Shown here: piece by piece, positions 1-11,299 of the stretch | Numbering within the stretch: the stretch's first letter is position 1 | How the letters are laid out: every line of letters starts with the position of its first letter | NCBI GenBank assembly: GCA_963576565.1 | Contig: OY755047.1 | Span: 30,851,351-30,915,350, forward strand | From: Aspidapion aeneum | Lineage: Eukaryota; Arthropoda; Insecta; Coleoptera; Brentidae | DNA: 64,000 nt | Reading direction: 5' to 3' | Translations under genes and position numbers: made by a program | The notes under the pieces: model-generated | The model's database searches: none | What the model saw: the letters and a program-made list of their open reading frames with translations, nothing else | What the model was told of the DNA's origin: nothing

Positions 1-197
1 AAAGAAATAGTAATAAATATTTGATTATATTGAAAAATGAAAATAACATTTTAAAATTACTAGTAGCTGTAAAATTTTGTACCTTTTTATTATCTACATA
101 TTTTATCCAAAGGTGGCGTTAGAGTTAATCTCTGTCCTACATCAGACTTATAAAACTATATAAATAATAATGATTGCACAAACTACGTACATTGAGC

Positions 198-572
198 CAG
201 TGTTGCCAGATATGAAGGATTTCCTTTAATATGAAGGGTTTTGATCTAAAATTTTGACCATTGAAGGTTTTTATCCGAATTTGAAGGATTTTGAGGCAAA
301 GTTATATGTTATGCAAATATTCTAATAATTTTACCAAACCCAACTTATTAAATAAGTAAATTTAAATACTTCATTTTTAATTTTGGTTTTTATAATATAT
401 GATTTAAGTTATAAATATTTTATTTGTTTGGTTTTTTATTGAAAAATTGTTAATGGTATAAAGTTTTTTATTGAAAAAATGTTCGTCTCGGCTACTTCTA
501 CTGTTTTGAAGGATATAAAGGGTTTTTCTCACTTAGTTGCAGAAAAATCATCAAAAAAGTCTGGCAACACTG
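198..572. mobile_element. hAT-type MITE with 8-bp target duplication
   Basis: A 375-bp non-autonomous element. It begins CAGTGTTGCCAGA and ends TCTGGCAACACTG, perfect 13-bp terminal inverted repeats, and is flanked on both sides by CATTGAGC (190-197 and 573-580). An 8-bp duplication with CAG...CTG ends is typical of hAT transposons. The interior has no coding capacity but repeats a GAAGGNTTT motif several times. Ends and duplication are read directly; the hAT assignment rests on their form. Confidence 0.85.
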
Positions 573-609
573 CATTGAGCATTGTTTGAGGCGTTTAATT
601 TTAATATAA

Positions 610-735
610 TATTAAGCACCTGGGCATGCATGGTCCGATTACCCAAAAGTCCACCGAAAATGTCGATCATCGTGAGTCACGTAGCTAGACCAGAATCGAA
701 CCGAGGACCCACAGTGCCTATTTAAGCTGTGCCAC
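610..735 (-). repeat. possible tRNA-derived SINE fragment
   Basis: On the minus strand a GGTTCGATTCT box (B-box-like) follows about 30 bases after a TGGCACAGCTT A-box-like stretch, the spacing of a tRNA-derived pol III promoter. No full cloverleaf could be drawn. A second minus-strand sequence with GTTCGATTC lies at 41240-41325. This may be a SINE head or chance similarity. Confidence 0.35.
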
Positions 736-1195
736 AAGAATTATACGTTGTCCAAAGAAAAGAGTTCCCTTTTTATAAACTGTGGCTCAGATGTATTATT
801 GCATGTGGTTTTACTTTTATTTAAAAGACATATTTTTAAAAAGCCCTTAATTTAGTAGTTGTTGAGACTTGGTTCAATGCCTCAATGGCCTAAAAACATT
901 TACTTACACTTTTTGTTAAAATATTTTAATTATATGAATTAATACAGTTTTGGCATCCAATATTTATGGCTTCCCAATTTAAAACTGATAAAAAGTTGAT
1001 TTTTTACTAGTTGATAATCGTACAAAGACGTCTTGAAAAGTAGTAGTTTGCATAATTTTTAGGTATGGACTACTTCAATTGTAAACGCATAATGAAGGAT
1101 AAGCCTCAATAGACCCACCTGAATCGCACAGCAGTGGCGTAGCCAGCAGTTTTCCGTGTGTTCGGGAAACACGGGCACCCCAGGGTCCGGTCAGG
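736..1195. other. AT-rich non-coding stretch
   Basis: No gene is seen. Near 1134 lies CAGTGGCGTAGCC, a terminus common on insect hAT-like MITEs, but no matching right end was found. A short ATCT tetranucleotide run follows at about 1198-1230. Confidence 0.5.
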
Positions 1196-1197
1196 AT

Positions 1198-1228
<31 letters not shown>

Positions 1229-1590
1229 TCTTCGATCCATCTTTGGACATGAGCCTCCATCAATATCTTCCACTCTTCTCTATCTGTTGGCGTGTTCATC
1301 CATCTTGTTCCATGCATGTTTCCTCAAATCGTCCGCCCATCTCATTTGGGGTCTTCCCCGGCTTCTTTTATTTTCTTAAGGTCTCCACGTTACAATACAT
1401 TTGTTCCATCAATCGTCTTTTTGTCTGATTTTTCCATCCCTTACTTTTGTTTTATTTCTTATCCAGTCATTCCTTTTTCTATCTGTTACATGTAACAATT
1501 TGTTTCTAGTGATCTTTGTGCTTTTGTTACGTTATCCATGTTTACAGGTACAGGAAGGATACATTGGTTCTACACTTTCGCTTTGAGGTA
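1198..1590 (-). pseudogene. LINE ORF2 C-terminal fragment (RTE-like), decayed
   Basis: This is a minus-strand relic homologous to the better preserved copy at 11327-11692. Both read the same Arg/Trp-rich tail found after the reverse transcriptase of insect RTE-type endonuclease-reverse transcriptases. The copy here has several frame breaks. It is bounded at its low-coordinate side by an ATCT microsatellite, where the 3' end of such a LINE would lie. The clade is inferred from the tail only. Confidence 0.6.
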
Positions 1591-1782
1591 CTGAGAATAT
1601 ATATATTTTTTTTTAATATGTATTTTAATTTACCAAATGTTGTCCAGGCCAATCTTACTGATTTTAGGTCATCTCTTGCAATATGAAGTTTCTCGCTGAT
1701 CAGTTAACTACCACATATAAGAAACGCAACATCTCCTAAAACTAGTCTGGGATTTTTTGTGTGTATGTAGATACTATATCAA

Positions 1783-2690
1783 AACAATTCGTAGAAAGTA
1801 AATTTGGTAAAAAACTTTGGTAGAAAAACATTTTGGAAAGATTACATTTGGTACAAAAACATTTGGTGAAAATAATAACAAAAAGATTAGCCAGTAGGCA
1901 CATCCATAACACTCAATCGTTCTTGGTTTTGAGGGGAATGAAATAACATTTTCAATCAATTCTCAAATACCAAATATGTAATGCAAGGACCTAAAACTAT
2001 AAACAACAAGTGAAATTAAACAAAGAAAAATAAGAAAAAAGTTTTTTTTTCATACAGTGGGAAGGAAGAATTATAGAGATCAGTTGGATGACTTGGTCGA
2101 GTTAATACCCTGAGAATTTCTCGTTCTTGTATTACGACACCGCACACCTACATAAATGAAAGTTTGCCGAAAATTTATGTATTGTCTTCGGTGGTTCAAT
2201 GTTTAGAGCGTGTGCGTACAGAGCAAGAGAATCCGGGTTCGAGTCCCGGTCGAAGACAGAAAAACTTTTTATAAAGCCTTTCCATTTATGGATGGCTAAA
2301 ATTAGCGCACAAACAAATAGCGCGTCACAAAATATTTTGTGAAGAAAAATGACGAGAAAATATGCATTGAAAAATTACAAGTATCCAAAGTGGCCTAAGC
2401 ATAAACTGATCCAACAATTTTACATTAATTTGCTCCATCTCAAAGATTTTACCCCTGAGTGCGGAAAAAATGGATAGTGCCACAATAATGGCCAGTTATC
2501 TTTAAATTAACATTCCTAATGTAAATTTTATAACAAATATTTTAATATTAAATTTATTATCCACCAAATGTTTTTCTACCAAATATTTTTTAATAAATGT
2601 ATTTTTTATCAAGGTTTTTCAACAAAAGTTTTTTTTTTAAATTTTTGTTATTTTTTTAAACCAAATGATTTTTTCTACTAATATTCCTTC
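1783..2690. repeat. inverted ACATTTGGT-motif blocks around a tRNA-like sequence
   Basis: From 1783 to 1875 a degenerate motif of the form ACATTTGGTANAAA is repeated. From about 2550 to 2690 the same motif recurs in reverse complement (for example CACCAAATGTTTTTCTACC). The pair encloses a tRNA-like sequence at 2185-2257. The repeats are diverged, so an old fold-back element is only an inference. Confidence 0.4.
2185..2257 (+). tRNA. tRNA-like sequence, probably a pseudogene or SINE head
   Basis: A complete 73-base cloverleaf can be drawn. The acceptor stem is 7 bp (TCTTCGG with TCGAAGA). The D arm is GTTC/GAGC. The T stem is CCGGG/CCCGG with loop TTCGAGT, and the variable loop has 5 bases. 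The B box GGTTCGAGTCC is perfect, and a T5 pol III terminator lies at 2266-2270. The anticodon stem has a mismatch and a wobble, the D loop lacks the GG pair, and the loop GTACAGA puts ACA at the anticodon, which animals do not normally use. It is therefore probably not a working tRNA, though the promoter boxes and terminator look usable. Confidence 0.6.
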
Positions 2691-2699
2691 ACATAAATA

Positions 2700-3110
2700 C
2701 AGGGTATTTCACAAACATCGAAACAGAGCCCTTTTTGGGTATTTAGAGTGCGAATTTGGAGACACGCTCGGACACGTCGATTTTGTTTGCGTGGGGGACA
2801 CTTTTTGACTATCTTGAAATATTTGTAGCACGAACCTTCTTCGAGGAGTATAATTTACCCGAGACTGTACCCCTATATTTTGAATAGGGAAAGTGGTTCT
2901 AGTGATACCTTGTTTTGAAGTCCTTTTGAATGTCCCAAATACGTTAAAGTATAAATATGGGGCATACCCATTCATTCTCACACGCGATACTTGAAGCCAG
3001 GACCTCTATCGTGTGCCCCCCTCGCAAACAAAATCAACGTGTCCCAGCGTTTCTCCAAATGCGCACTCTAAATACCCAAATACGTGTTTCGATGTTCGTG
3101 AAACACCCCG
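2700..3110. mobile_element. MITE with roughly 105-bp terminal inverted repeats
   Basis: The element starts CAGGGTATTTCACAAACATC and ends with the diverged reverse complement (GATGTTCGTGAAACACCCCG). The arms match imperfectly over about 105 bp. TA flanks both ends (2698-2699 and 3111-3112). Short open frames on both strands here are by-products of the inverted arms. Confidence 0.75.
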
Positions 3111-3173
3111 TATCTATGTTACCTAAAAACCCAGACTGGTTTTTTTATTTAAAAAAAAATCCCTGTCTAACTA

Positions 3174-3340
3174 CAGTTGAATCTCTCTGACCCGAACCTC
3201 TCTATAACTCGAACCTTTTAAGTGGTTCCTGCATTTTTATGTATTTTAACCTTTTTAAATCGAATTTCTATAACTCGAACTCTCCATAACTCGAACTGTT
3301 TTGGTTGTCCCTTTAAGTTCCAGTTATAGAGGTTCGACTG
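3174..3340. mobile_element. pogo/Tigger-like MITE, TA target site
   Basis: A 167-bp element bounded by TA (3172-3173 and 3341-3342). It has CAGTTGAATCTC and GAGGTTCGACTG termini and internal repeats of TATAACTCGAAC, the terminal style of pogo/Tigger-derived MITEs. It has no coding capacity. Confidence 0.75.
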
Positions 3341-3344
3341 TATA

Positions 3345-3780
3345 TCAACTTTGATCAGGACTGCACGACACTGGTAGCTACGTCACTGACGCACAGTGGA
3401 GGCGTTCACGCACCACGCATATATAACCTTTAAGTTACTTTAATTAAATATCTATTGACGCAAATCAATCAGATCAAGGAAACAAAAAAAATTAAATGTG
3501 ATAATTGCTACCTTTGCAAATAATTTTTTTAATTACAATTTATAAAACAATTTAAAGTTAATATGCGTAGCAGGCCCCATTGCGTATATTAAAGTTTACT
3601 TAAACAAATTAAGCGGTATAGCTAGAGGCTTGTTAAAACTGTTTTTAGGCCTTATTGATTTTCTACTGCTGTTGATAGGACAATGAAAATGATGGATTTT
3701 ACACGATTTGCATCCTCAGAAAACGTTAAATTTCACCCGTGTGCAGAAATTTTTCCGCACATGCATGGAAAAGTACTTTT
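3345..3780. other. AT-rich non-coding stretch
   Basis: No gene, RNA or clear repeat boundary was recognised. It separates the pogo-like MITE from the fold-back element at 3780-4135. Confidence 0.4.
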
Positions 3781-4135
3781 TTACACATGTATGAAAAAGT
3801 GTACGATGACGTTAACTGTCACCATACCTTTCCGCACATGTCGTCGTTGATCTTACAAACTGACGTAACTCATTTATTGTAATTTTACAAGAGTATCTCG
3901 AATTACGTCTTGTAGAGCGAAAATATGAATGTTTTAAGATACGAAAAAGGGATAACATCGTACTGCTTTAAAACCTATAGCATTTGAGTTACGACACTTT
4001 GTGAGATGAAATAACGACACAAATAAGGTAGTATTATGGTCTTATCTCAAAACTGCATTTTTTTGAGATACTCCAGTTTGTAAGATCAACGACGATGAGT
4101 TGCAAAGTACTTTTCCACACATGTGCGTAAAACCA
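3780..4135. repeat. fold-back element, roughly 300 bp
   Basis: The segment GTCGTCGTTGATCTTACAAACTG at 3839-3861 recurs as its reverse complement near 4075-4097. Outside it, CACATG/ACTTTTCCACACATG-type segments also mirror each other. The interior repeats a GAGATACTC/GAGTATCTC motif. Exact ends and target duplication could not be fixed. Confidence 0.55.
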
Positions 4136-4417
4136 GTTTCTTTTAATTTGTGCAAAATTAAAGACCAATTTTCAGAAAAATTAGTATAGTTCAACAGTTT
4201 CGTAGGAAAAATAGCGTACAGAACTCGATAGATAGTAACTTTCTAACACTCGCGTGTTGTTGTACTCGGCTAGCACCTCGTTCAGAACATTCACGCTCGT
4301 GTTAAATTTGTCACTTTCTTCTTTTGTTATGTAATATACTATTTTAGATTACCACGCCAATACACTAAACATTAATTTTTTCGCACTTTAGTAATGAAAA
4401 TTGTCACTTTTGATCCT

Positions 4418-5255
4418 TTTTTTTTAAACCTTTATTAACAACTATATATGTACACATAATAACAATAAAACATCTTTGCTAAGATGAAAAGTTTAACATT
4501 TCAACCTTATATCTAAAAATTTTCTTTGATACTAGATGTAATTTATTATTTCTTATCAATTGTAATCTTTGAAATCTCATTCTGTCCAAGAAATTATTAA
4601 TGTCAGAAGAATTTTCTTCTATATTAGAGTAAAACAAAGCACTTACATAAAACAACCATACATTATTTTATTTTTTATTTTTGAGCTTCACTTCCAAAAT
4701 TTCACCGCACTGACTAAAACTATCTAAATTTTTTCCGTACATTTTTATTAGATTTTTTTGTACCTATTCCCAAGTTCTTATCGAATGTCTACAAAATTTA
4801 ATACGGTGCATAATATTTTCGGTGACATTACAGATGCTGCAATTATTATTTTGAGATATCCCATGTCTTTTAGATTTTCAGCAACTGGAATAACTTCATT
4901 AATTGCTTTATACACCGTACTACGCCATTTTGTAGGCAAGACAGGGTTTGCAGTAATGGACCAGATATTTTTCCAATTCAATAAGGGATATTTTTCTTCA
5001 ATTGTCGGCGGTTGGTGAATTGGGCTCATTATGTTTTGATATATACTTTTCGTGGATATTTTAAAATTTTTATCGAATATTAGCGAAAACTCATTTATTT
5101 TAGATTTAACTTTTCTTATAATAAGGTTCCTTTGTAAATTATTTTTAAAAATATTATTAAGACTAGATTTAAACCAAATTTTCGTTTCTTGGTCTGTCCA
5201 AGAGCCAAACTGCGTTTTTAAAAAAAGAGCAAGTGCCTTGATTTCCACAAAGTGA
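4418..5255 (-). pseudogene. LINE ORF2 C-terminal and 3' end, decayed
   Basis: On the minus strand, an open frame (start 5299, stop near 4778) carries a tail region seen after the reverse transcriptase of insect non-LTR retrotransposons: LLNWKNIW, then LPTKWRSTVYKAINEVIPV. A shifted frame next to it reads CSICNVTENIMHRIKFC, a zinc-knuckle-like remnant. Frame breaks show it is dead. The 3' end is marked by an AATAAA-bearing stretch and a T run on the plus strand at about 4419-4427, which is the poly(A) tail. The clade was not determined. Confidence 0.6.
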
Positions 5256-5259
5256 CAAA

Positions 5260-5866
5260 TCAGTGATAAAAAGTAAAAAATGGGGATAAAAAGTGGCATG
5301 TCGAGAATAGAATGTAAAAATCAGGATAAAAAGTGACGGACCAGAGATAAGCAGTAACAATCAAAAAAAAAAAAAACGTGAAAATCTAAAAACCTCTCTT
5401 TGTGTCGTTATTCTTGAAATCTCCCCGAGCGAGTACTCCTCGAAATTCGAGCGAAAGTGGGTGTTTCTCCCCCAATCGTATTCTTGAAATTCTCACCCGA
5501 AAAACGTGTGACATTTTGGCGACTTCTCACCGGGGAGATCTCGATAGGTGCCGACGTGGTGACTTTTGTCAAAAACTCTGAGATAACCTAGAAAATGTTG
5601 TTTTGGTTACGTGTGGGTTTTGTTTTTTTAAAGTTTTTTCCCTGTTTGTTTTGTAAATGTTGAAGTATATTTTTTGGCCTCCATTACAGGCTTTTCCTTG
5701 ATAAACTCCACCATTAAATCTTTTTGGGCTAAATATTATACCTTACCGGCACTCAGTCCGTGGACATATATGTATAGTTAAGTTGGAACCATATAAAGGA
5801 TCCAGTGGAAAAAACTTTTTGATTATTAATTTTAGGAAAAAAAAACAATCATCAGATATCTATTTT
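5260..5866. other. non-coding stretch with short GATAAAAAGTG repeats
   Basis: Between 5265 and 5350 the motif GATAAAAAGTG recurs four times with 15-30 bp spacing. No gene is recognised to 5866. Confidence 0.4.
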
Positions 5867-6376
5867 TACCTTCCTAGCCCGCACAGCAAGAAGGTATTGT
5901 TTTCGACGATTTTTTTTTTGTTCAGATAACGCCTAAAATGTGTTACTTGGGTGTATTTTGACCTATCCTAGCAATATCGTCGTGACGTCTGTATGTCTGT
6001 GTGTGTGCCTGTCAGTGTGTATTTTTTTTCTGTCCGTAACACGATAGCTGTTAAACCGCTCAACCGATTTTCATAAAATTTTCAGGAAAAATAGTGTTGG
6101 ACACTCTAACGAGCTGATTAGATTTTGGTCAAACTCCATTAATGATAATGACAGGTTTTTGATACTTAAAATTTTTTTAAAATGCTAACTTTTTAACGGA
6201 GCATCGCATCAATATGAAGTTTTTGGAATATAGTAGAATACATTTGGCTCAATAATTTGTGTTATAACCAAAAACTTCGTAGGAGCATAGTTTCTGAGAT
6301 ATTTGCGAAAAACTGTTTTCAAGGCTAATTATCATACCTTCACTTGAAGTGCGCTAATAGGCTAGCTAGGAAGGTA
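5867..6376 (+). mobile_element. TACCTTCCTAGC-family repeat, complete copy A
   Basis: A 510-bp interspersed repeat that starts TACCTTCCTAGC and ends GCTAGCTAGGAAGGTA, so its ends are short inverted repeats. Related copies lie at 8969-9370 plus 10863-10878, 23997-24470 and 31725-32078. All share a TGTCTGTGTGTG run and an AACCGATTTTCATAAAATTT block. It has no open frame of note and is non-autonomous; the superfamily is unknown. Confidence 0.75.
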
Positions 6377-7080
6377 TCAGATCTGTCATAGATCCATTTA
6401 TTTTTAGTCGTATACGAGGTTTGTCAAAAAATATGAATTTTGCCTAGGAGTAAAGTACCTTAATTTTTTACAATATCGAAAATGATTATTAAGAAAAGTT
6501 GATCAGAACTAAAAACTATGTTTAAATTTGCAATTCTTCCATTTATAATGAAAAATGATTTTATTATAATTTATTTATATATAGTTATTAGAACATGCAG
6601 AACTTTTTATGATGAATAACTTTTTGCCTAAAATAATAACAAAAAAGTTTTCCATATGGTTTCAACTTAACTAGACATACTGTATAAAGTGTTTACCTTT
6701 AAAAACACACTGTATATAAAAATCGTGGGACGCACATTAATTTTATTTATTGGGTTTAAAATATACTTTGGTTTTAGGAATTCTTTTACATTGATAATAA
6801 TTATGGCCTTTTGAGACCCAAATCAAAATGGTAATTGAAAAATACCAAGTTGTTTATTGATAAGGGAAGTATTAGTGTTGTATGGAAATGCTTGACAGAT
6901 AAAATCGAGGTAACTGAAAGGTTATCTTTTGTCTAGGCATGTTAATTATGTTCTATTTTTATGATAAACCGAAAAAATAAATAGACGAGATAATGAAAAC
7001 ATTAACTAAGGAGTTTAATATGGTTTTTAAAAAACAATCATACCTACCACAAAAAAAAATATTTATTTTGTAAGTAGGTG
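6377..7080. other. AT-rich non-coding stretch
   Basis: No gene is recognised. The sequence is A/T-rich with no strong inverted or tandem structure that I could define. Confidence 0.4.
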
Positions 7081-7084
7081 CCTA

Positions 7085-7250
7085 CCGGGTGGGCAAAAAA
7101 CCCGGACAAAATATTTTTCATCAGAACTTTTGAACTTTAGCATCGATTTTAATGGGACAAACTGCAGTTTGCAAGGAATTGATCAGGCTTTTGAATAAAA
7201 ATAGTTTTTGTCCGCCACCTTAAATATCAAGATGGAAATCATTGTTATAC
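7085..7250 (+). repeat. left-end fragment of the GGGTGGGC inverted-repeat family
   Basis: It begins CCGGGTGGGCAAAAAACCCGG, then GATTTTAATGGGACAAAC and TCCGCCACCTTAAATATCAAGATGG, paralleling the left arm of the full element at 14252-15202. No right arm was found, so it is a truncated copy. Confidence 0.5.
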
Positions 7251-7439
7251 AAAGTGTAAAATTAATTATCATCAACAAATCATTTATTACTTCAAGATTA
7301 GAAATATACCATGCGGTCAGAGTTATTGCGAACAATGGAAGTCGAATTTACTATCCACCGACCAGCGCGACTGCCATAAATCGATGCTGCTTCTCACTGC
7401 ATGAGCTTGCTATCTTTTATTATTTATTTAGATAGGTAC

Positions 7440-8460
7440 CTATTTTGTTATCGTTGTTTCATTTCTAAAATTGGAAACCGACTTTCAAAAGAATTCCTGG
7501 TAACGAAAGGCTTAAGACAGGGATGTTGTATGTTCCAACTCTTTTTAAAATAGATATCGCAGTAGCTCTAAAAAACTAAACTGGAAGCGTAAAGTACACG
7601 GCATGGGAATACAACTTAACGACCGATTTACCGTATACACACTACAGTTTGCTGACGACCAAGTAATTGTAGCTGATGATAAAGAAGACATGGAGTATAT
7701 GATGAGAAAGTTAACGGAAGAATATCAAAAGTGGGGGTTAACAGTGAACGTGGACAAGACACAGTACTTATGTATTGGAAACGAATCAAGTGAGTATATA
7801 GTATGCATGCAATAAGTATCTATACTTAAGTGTCACATTTGACAAGACAGGAACAGACTGTAAAGAACTGGAAAAAAGAATAGTAAAAGCAAAAGAGGTT
7901 ATTGGATGTCTTAACAGTATTTGATGGAGCAGTGAGACAAAAAAGAATGTAAAATTTTACATAATATATGAAACAATAGTGAAAAGCACGCTATTGTATG
8001 GAATAGAGACTTGTCACGTAACAGAAAAATACAACACAAAGATGGAAAGTGCCGAAATGGATGCAATAAGAACATCAATGAAAATATCTAGAACAGATCA
8101 TATATAAAATGAGATTATAATAGAAATAATGGGAATCGAAGGAAGCATAACGGATGATATCACTAAACGACAACTGATATGGTACGGCCATGTACAACGG
8201 ATAAACAAGGGAAAGATTACCAAAGTAGGTTCCAGAATGGCAACCAATATGGCGCAGAAAAAGAGGGCGTCCTAAACTAGAATGGCAACAGTCAGAGACC
8301 CTATATGTATGACAAAAAATATGTCAAACATACAGCCTCTCTAGCAACAGTCAATCCAAAGATCAATAAGTCAAAAACACCTGACAGAAATTGATTGTCA
8401 GGATCGAAGGAGGTGGAGAATCGGCGTCGGACAATGTAGCAAAACGTTTTAAACCGACAT
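7440..8460 (+). pseudogene. LINE reverse transcriptase fragment, decayed
   Basis: This plus-strand relic reads RT motifs in broken frames. GLRQGC precedes a stop near 7555. Then an open piece (7603-7815) has the catalytic box FADDQVIVA followed by KWGLTVNVDKTQYLCIG. Further frames read TIVKSTLLYGIETCHVTEK and RQLIWYGHVQRINKGK, the usual tail of insect endonuclease-reverse transcriptases. Several stops and shifts make it non-functional. The 5' end including the endonuclease is missing. Confidence 0.75.
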
Positions 8461-8968
8461 AGTATAGTAGTTGATTTCTACCTAGTCAATTCGACACCTC
8501 CGTCCCTATGTTCGCAGTCCTTCGGACCGCATTGTATAATTTAACGTGTTTCAGCTTCTAAATATTAACCGAACCGAACCCATTTTAAAATCATACATTA
8601 TTCCAAAACATCCTGTATTTTTGTGTTGTGGGTAGTAGTATTTTGTATTGGCCTTTCTTTTAAATGTGGTTGAATGCTATCAAATAGTAATAATTTTGTC
8701 TAGACAAGAAACATAATTGAAGAGGTGTGCATTTTGGTGAATCTTCGCAATACACTCATCAAATTGTCACAAAAACAAAATTTCTATTAATAAAAAGACA
8801 ATGCTAAAAGAACTAACAATAATTCTTCAATATTCACAATAATTTTTGATATTATTTGGACCCCCATAGTTTATCATAAAGGACAAATAAAAAATCGTCT
8901 AATGTAATAAAGGAAAATGCCATAAATATGATAAAAAAGGAAAATAAATGGATCCCTGACGGCTCTGA
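8461..8968. other. non-coding stretch
   Basis: No gene is seen. The sequence contains CCGAACCGAACC near 8568 and is otherwise A/T-rich. Confidence 0.35.
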
Positions 8969-9370
8969 TACCTTCCTAGCTAGCCTATTAGCACACTTCA
9001 AGTGAAGCCCCTTTTTTGTAAATCTCTCAGGAATTAAAGCTCCTACGAAGTTTTTGGTTATAACACAAATTTCGAAAACCGCATATTGATGCGATGCTCC
9101 GTTAAAAAGTTAGCATTTTTAAAAAAATTTAATTGTAATTGATGGATTTTAACCAAAATCTAATCAGTTCGTTAGAGTGCCAAACACTATTTTCCCTGAA
9201 AATTTTTATGAAAATCGGTTTAGCGGTTTAGGACAGATATACACAGACACACACACACAGACAGACATCACGACAATATTGATAGGTCAAAATAGACCCA
9301 AATAACACATTTTCGGCGTTATCTAAAAAAAAAATTTGTCGTCGAAAACAATACCTTCTCTACACAGTGC
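8969..9370 (-). mobile_element. TACCTTCCTAGC-family repeat copy B, split by an insertion
   Basis: This is the reverse-orientation copy of the 5867-6376 family. It begins TACCTTCCTAGCTAGC and runs to GTGC at 9370. The missing outer end, GCGGGCTAGGACGGTA, is found at 10863-10878. Comparison with copy A shows that the 1.49-kb element between them is an insertion. Confidence 0.75.
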
Positions 9371-10862
9371 GACCCTATAAAATTTAGGTTTTTTGAGAAG
9401 GCCACCAAAAATTTTTTTTGGTTCCTAATAATAGACTGCCCCGTCATTAAAAGCCACTGCTCGCCTAAATCGCAGCTGATCCTTCTTAAGAGATTTTTGA
9501 GATTCAAATTTTTTAAATGTTTTTTGTTAACATTACAAAAAAATTAAATTTATAAATTTTATACTGGCTATGAGGGTCATATCTGCTGATACCATCAAAT
9601 AAGCAGTAGCGCACCCAGGAATATGTTTTGGGGGGAGCCCGAGACATTTGAGGGGGCCCCAGGCCTCATGATGGCGTATTTTATGCTATCTTATCTTTTC
9701 ATTTTTAAAATATGTGAAAAATATCTAAAAACGTCTTAGGCTTGGTAGGGGGGGGGGGGCGGGCCCCGCCCCTCTTCCCGGTGTGTGCCCATGAAATAAT
9801 TCAAAAATTTTTGACTCACTAAATTATTTAATAAATCTTTGGTCGTTTTTTACCTCTAATAAAAATTAATTCTCTCTTATTTGTCTTTTTTGTTTATTTC
9901 TGCGATGTATATTTTTAGTTTTTATTAGATTATTATTTGTGTATGTTTCGGATGTTTTCGTAGTGATTTAAAATTAGTGCCCATCCGAGAAATCGTTGCT
10001 ATCACGAAGAAAATCGAAGAAAGGTTTGTGCAGGGTGTGGTTCAAAAATTAATTTTGGGAAAAAGAACCTATATACCAAATTTAGAGTTTCAGTGGCCTT
10101 GGAAAATCTTTTGTGAGTTTTTAAACCCAAATTATAGTATTTCAGATGATAAGTATCGAATAGCAATATGTGCAGCTTGTCGCATTATTCTAAAAAAGAA
10201 AAAGAAAGGAATCTAAAAAAACTACCAATAATGCCTGATTATAAAAATAACGTGATTTTAAAAAATACTAGAAATTTCGATCAATCATACTGTAATTGCA
10301 TGATTTGCACCTGTCCACGAAGTAAGGGACATAAAAAAAACCAAAAAAATTAGACAACAAACTAAGATTTGCCAGACTTGCTTACAAACTCTTGGTAAAG
10401 GAATTCAGCATCCTTGTACCCTATATAAAAGTAGCAACAACACTTTAAAACTTCTGGAAGCTGCACCTTCTAAAAAGCTAGAACAAGTAGCAGTGGATAT
10501 TATGAAAAAAAAAGAGTGGAAAGATCAGATTTATTAAATATTTTAGTGAGTCCGATATTTTTTGCTCCTTTCAAGAGCGCACCAATCCAAAGACGTTTTT
10601 AGATATTTTTCACATATTTTATGAATGAAAAGATCAAATACGCCATCATAAGGCCTGCCCCCCCCCCCAGAGGTTTCGGGCTCCCCCAAGACATATTCCT
10701 GGGTGCGTCACTGCTTATTTGATGGTATCAGCAGATATGACCCTCATAGCCAGTAGAAAATTTATAATTTTTTTTTTAAAGACTGATAACAAAAAACATT
10801 TAAAAAATTTTAGGAACCAAAAAACAATTTTGCTGGCCTTCTATCCTAAATTTTATAGGGTC
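9371..10862. mobile_element. long-TIR element with a Cys-rich ORF
   Basis: The outer ends are perfect inverted repeats, GACCCTATAAAATTTAGG and CCTAAATTTTATAGGGTC. The arms continue with high similarity: the left arm is about 9371-9840 and the right arm about 10523-10862, with an extra segment of about 80 bp in the left arm. Their shared inner boundary is GACTCACTAAA / TTTAGTGAGTC. The 2-bp sequence GC (9369-9370 and 10863-10864) flanks it. The interrupted repeat supplies the empty-site sequence. The unique middle of about 680 bp is nearly all one broken ORF. No known transposase motif was recognised. Confidence 0.8.
9977..10537 (+). pseudogene. Cys-rich protein of the long-TIR element, frame-shifted
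   Basis: Three adjoining frames read as one protein of roughly 185 residues. The first piece is 9977-10216, starting at ATG, with ICAACR. The second piece runs to 10353, with YCNCMICTCPRSKGH. The third runs to TAA near 10537, with ICQTCLQTLGKGIQHPC. The breaks fall in A-rich runs at about 10195-10210 and 10330-10350. Three CxxC-type pairs suggest zinc binding. I vaguely recall similar Cys-pattern proteins in arthropod repeats but cannot name the family. The stop lies just inside the right inverted repeat, so the ORF fills the element's middle. Its function is unknown; it could be cargo or a diverged mobility protein. Confidence 0.6.
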
Positions 10863-10878
10863 GCGGGCTAGGACGGTA

Positions 10879-11295
10879 AAAAAGACATTTTTATTTTATT
10901 TTAAAACGTCGACTATTAAAATCAGCTTGATGATTAATTGGTATGTTTATTTTTGTCATACAGGAACTCGCCCGATTCGGAAAGCAGGAAATTTTCTAGA
11001 CCAGCGGAAAACCGTTCATTAAACTTATTATAACCAAAACGTTTCATGAATAAATGTATACACTGGCGTACACATAATTTTTTTTGGGGGGGGGGGGGGT
11101 ACACATTGTTTAACTTAATGAGGGATTTACAAAAAAAATTAAATGTGCAATGCCAAATGATTATTTCGCTAATTATAAAACAAAAATACGGTATTCCTTT
11201 TTTTTAAATTACGAATTTAGTAGGGACAGGGTCGCATTATAACCTCCAAAAATCACTTATACTTTTAAAAACCTCTTTCTAATAACAGAAAAATC
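10879..11295. other. non-coding stretch with a G run
   Basis: No gene is seen. A run of about 13 G at 11086-11099 is the main oddity. Confidence 0.4.
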
Positions 11296-11299
11296 AACA

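Noticed and set aside
9319..9507. 62-codon minus-strand frame
   Set aside because: It spans the junction between repeat copy B and the inserted long-TIR element, so it cannot be a native gene.
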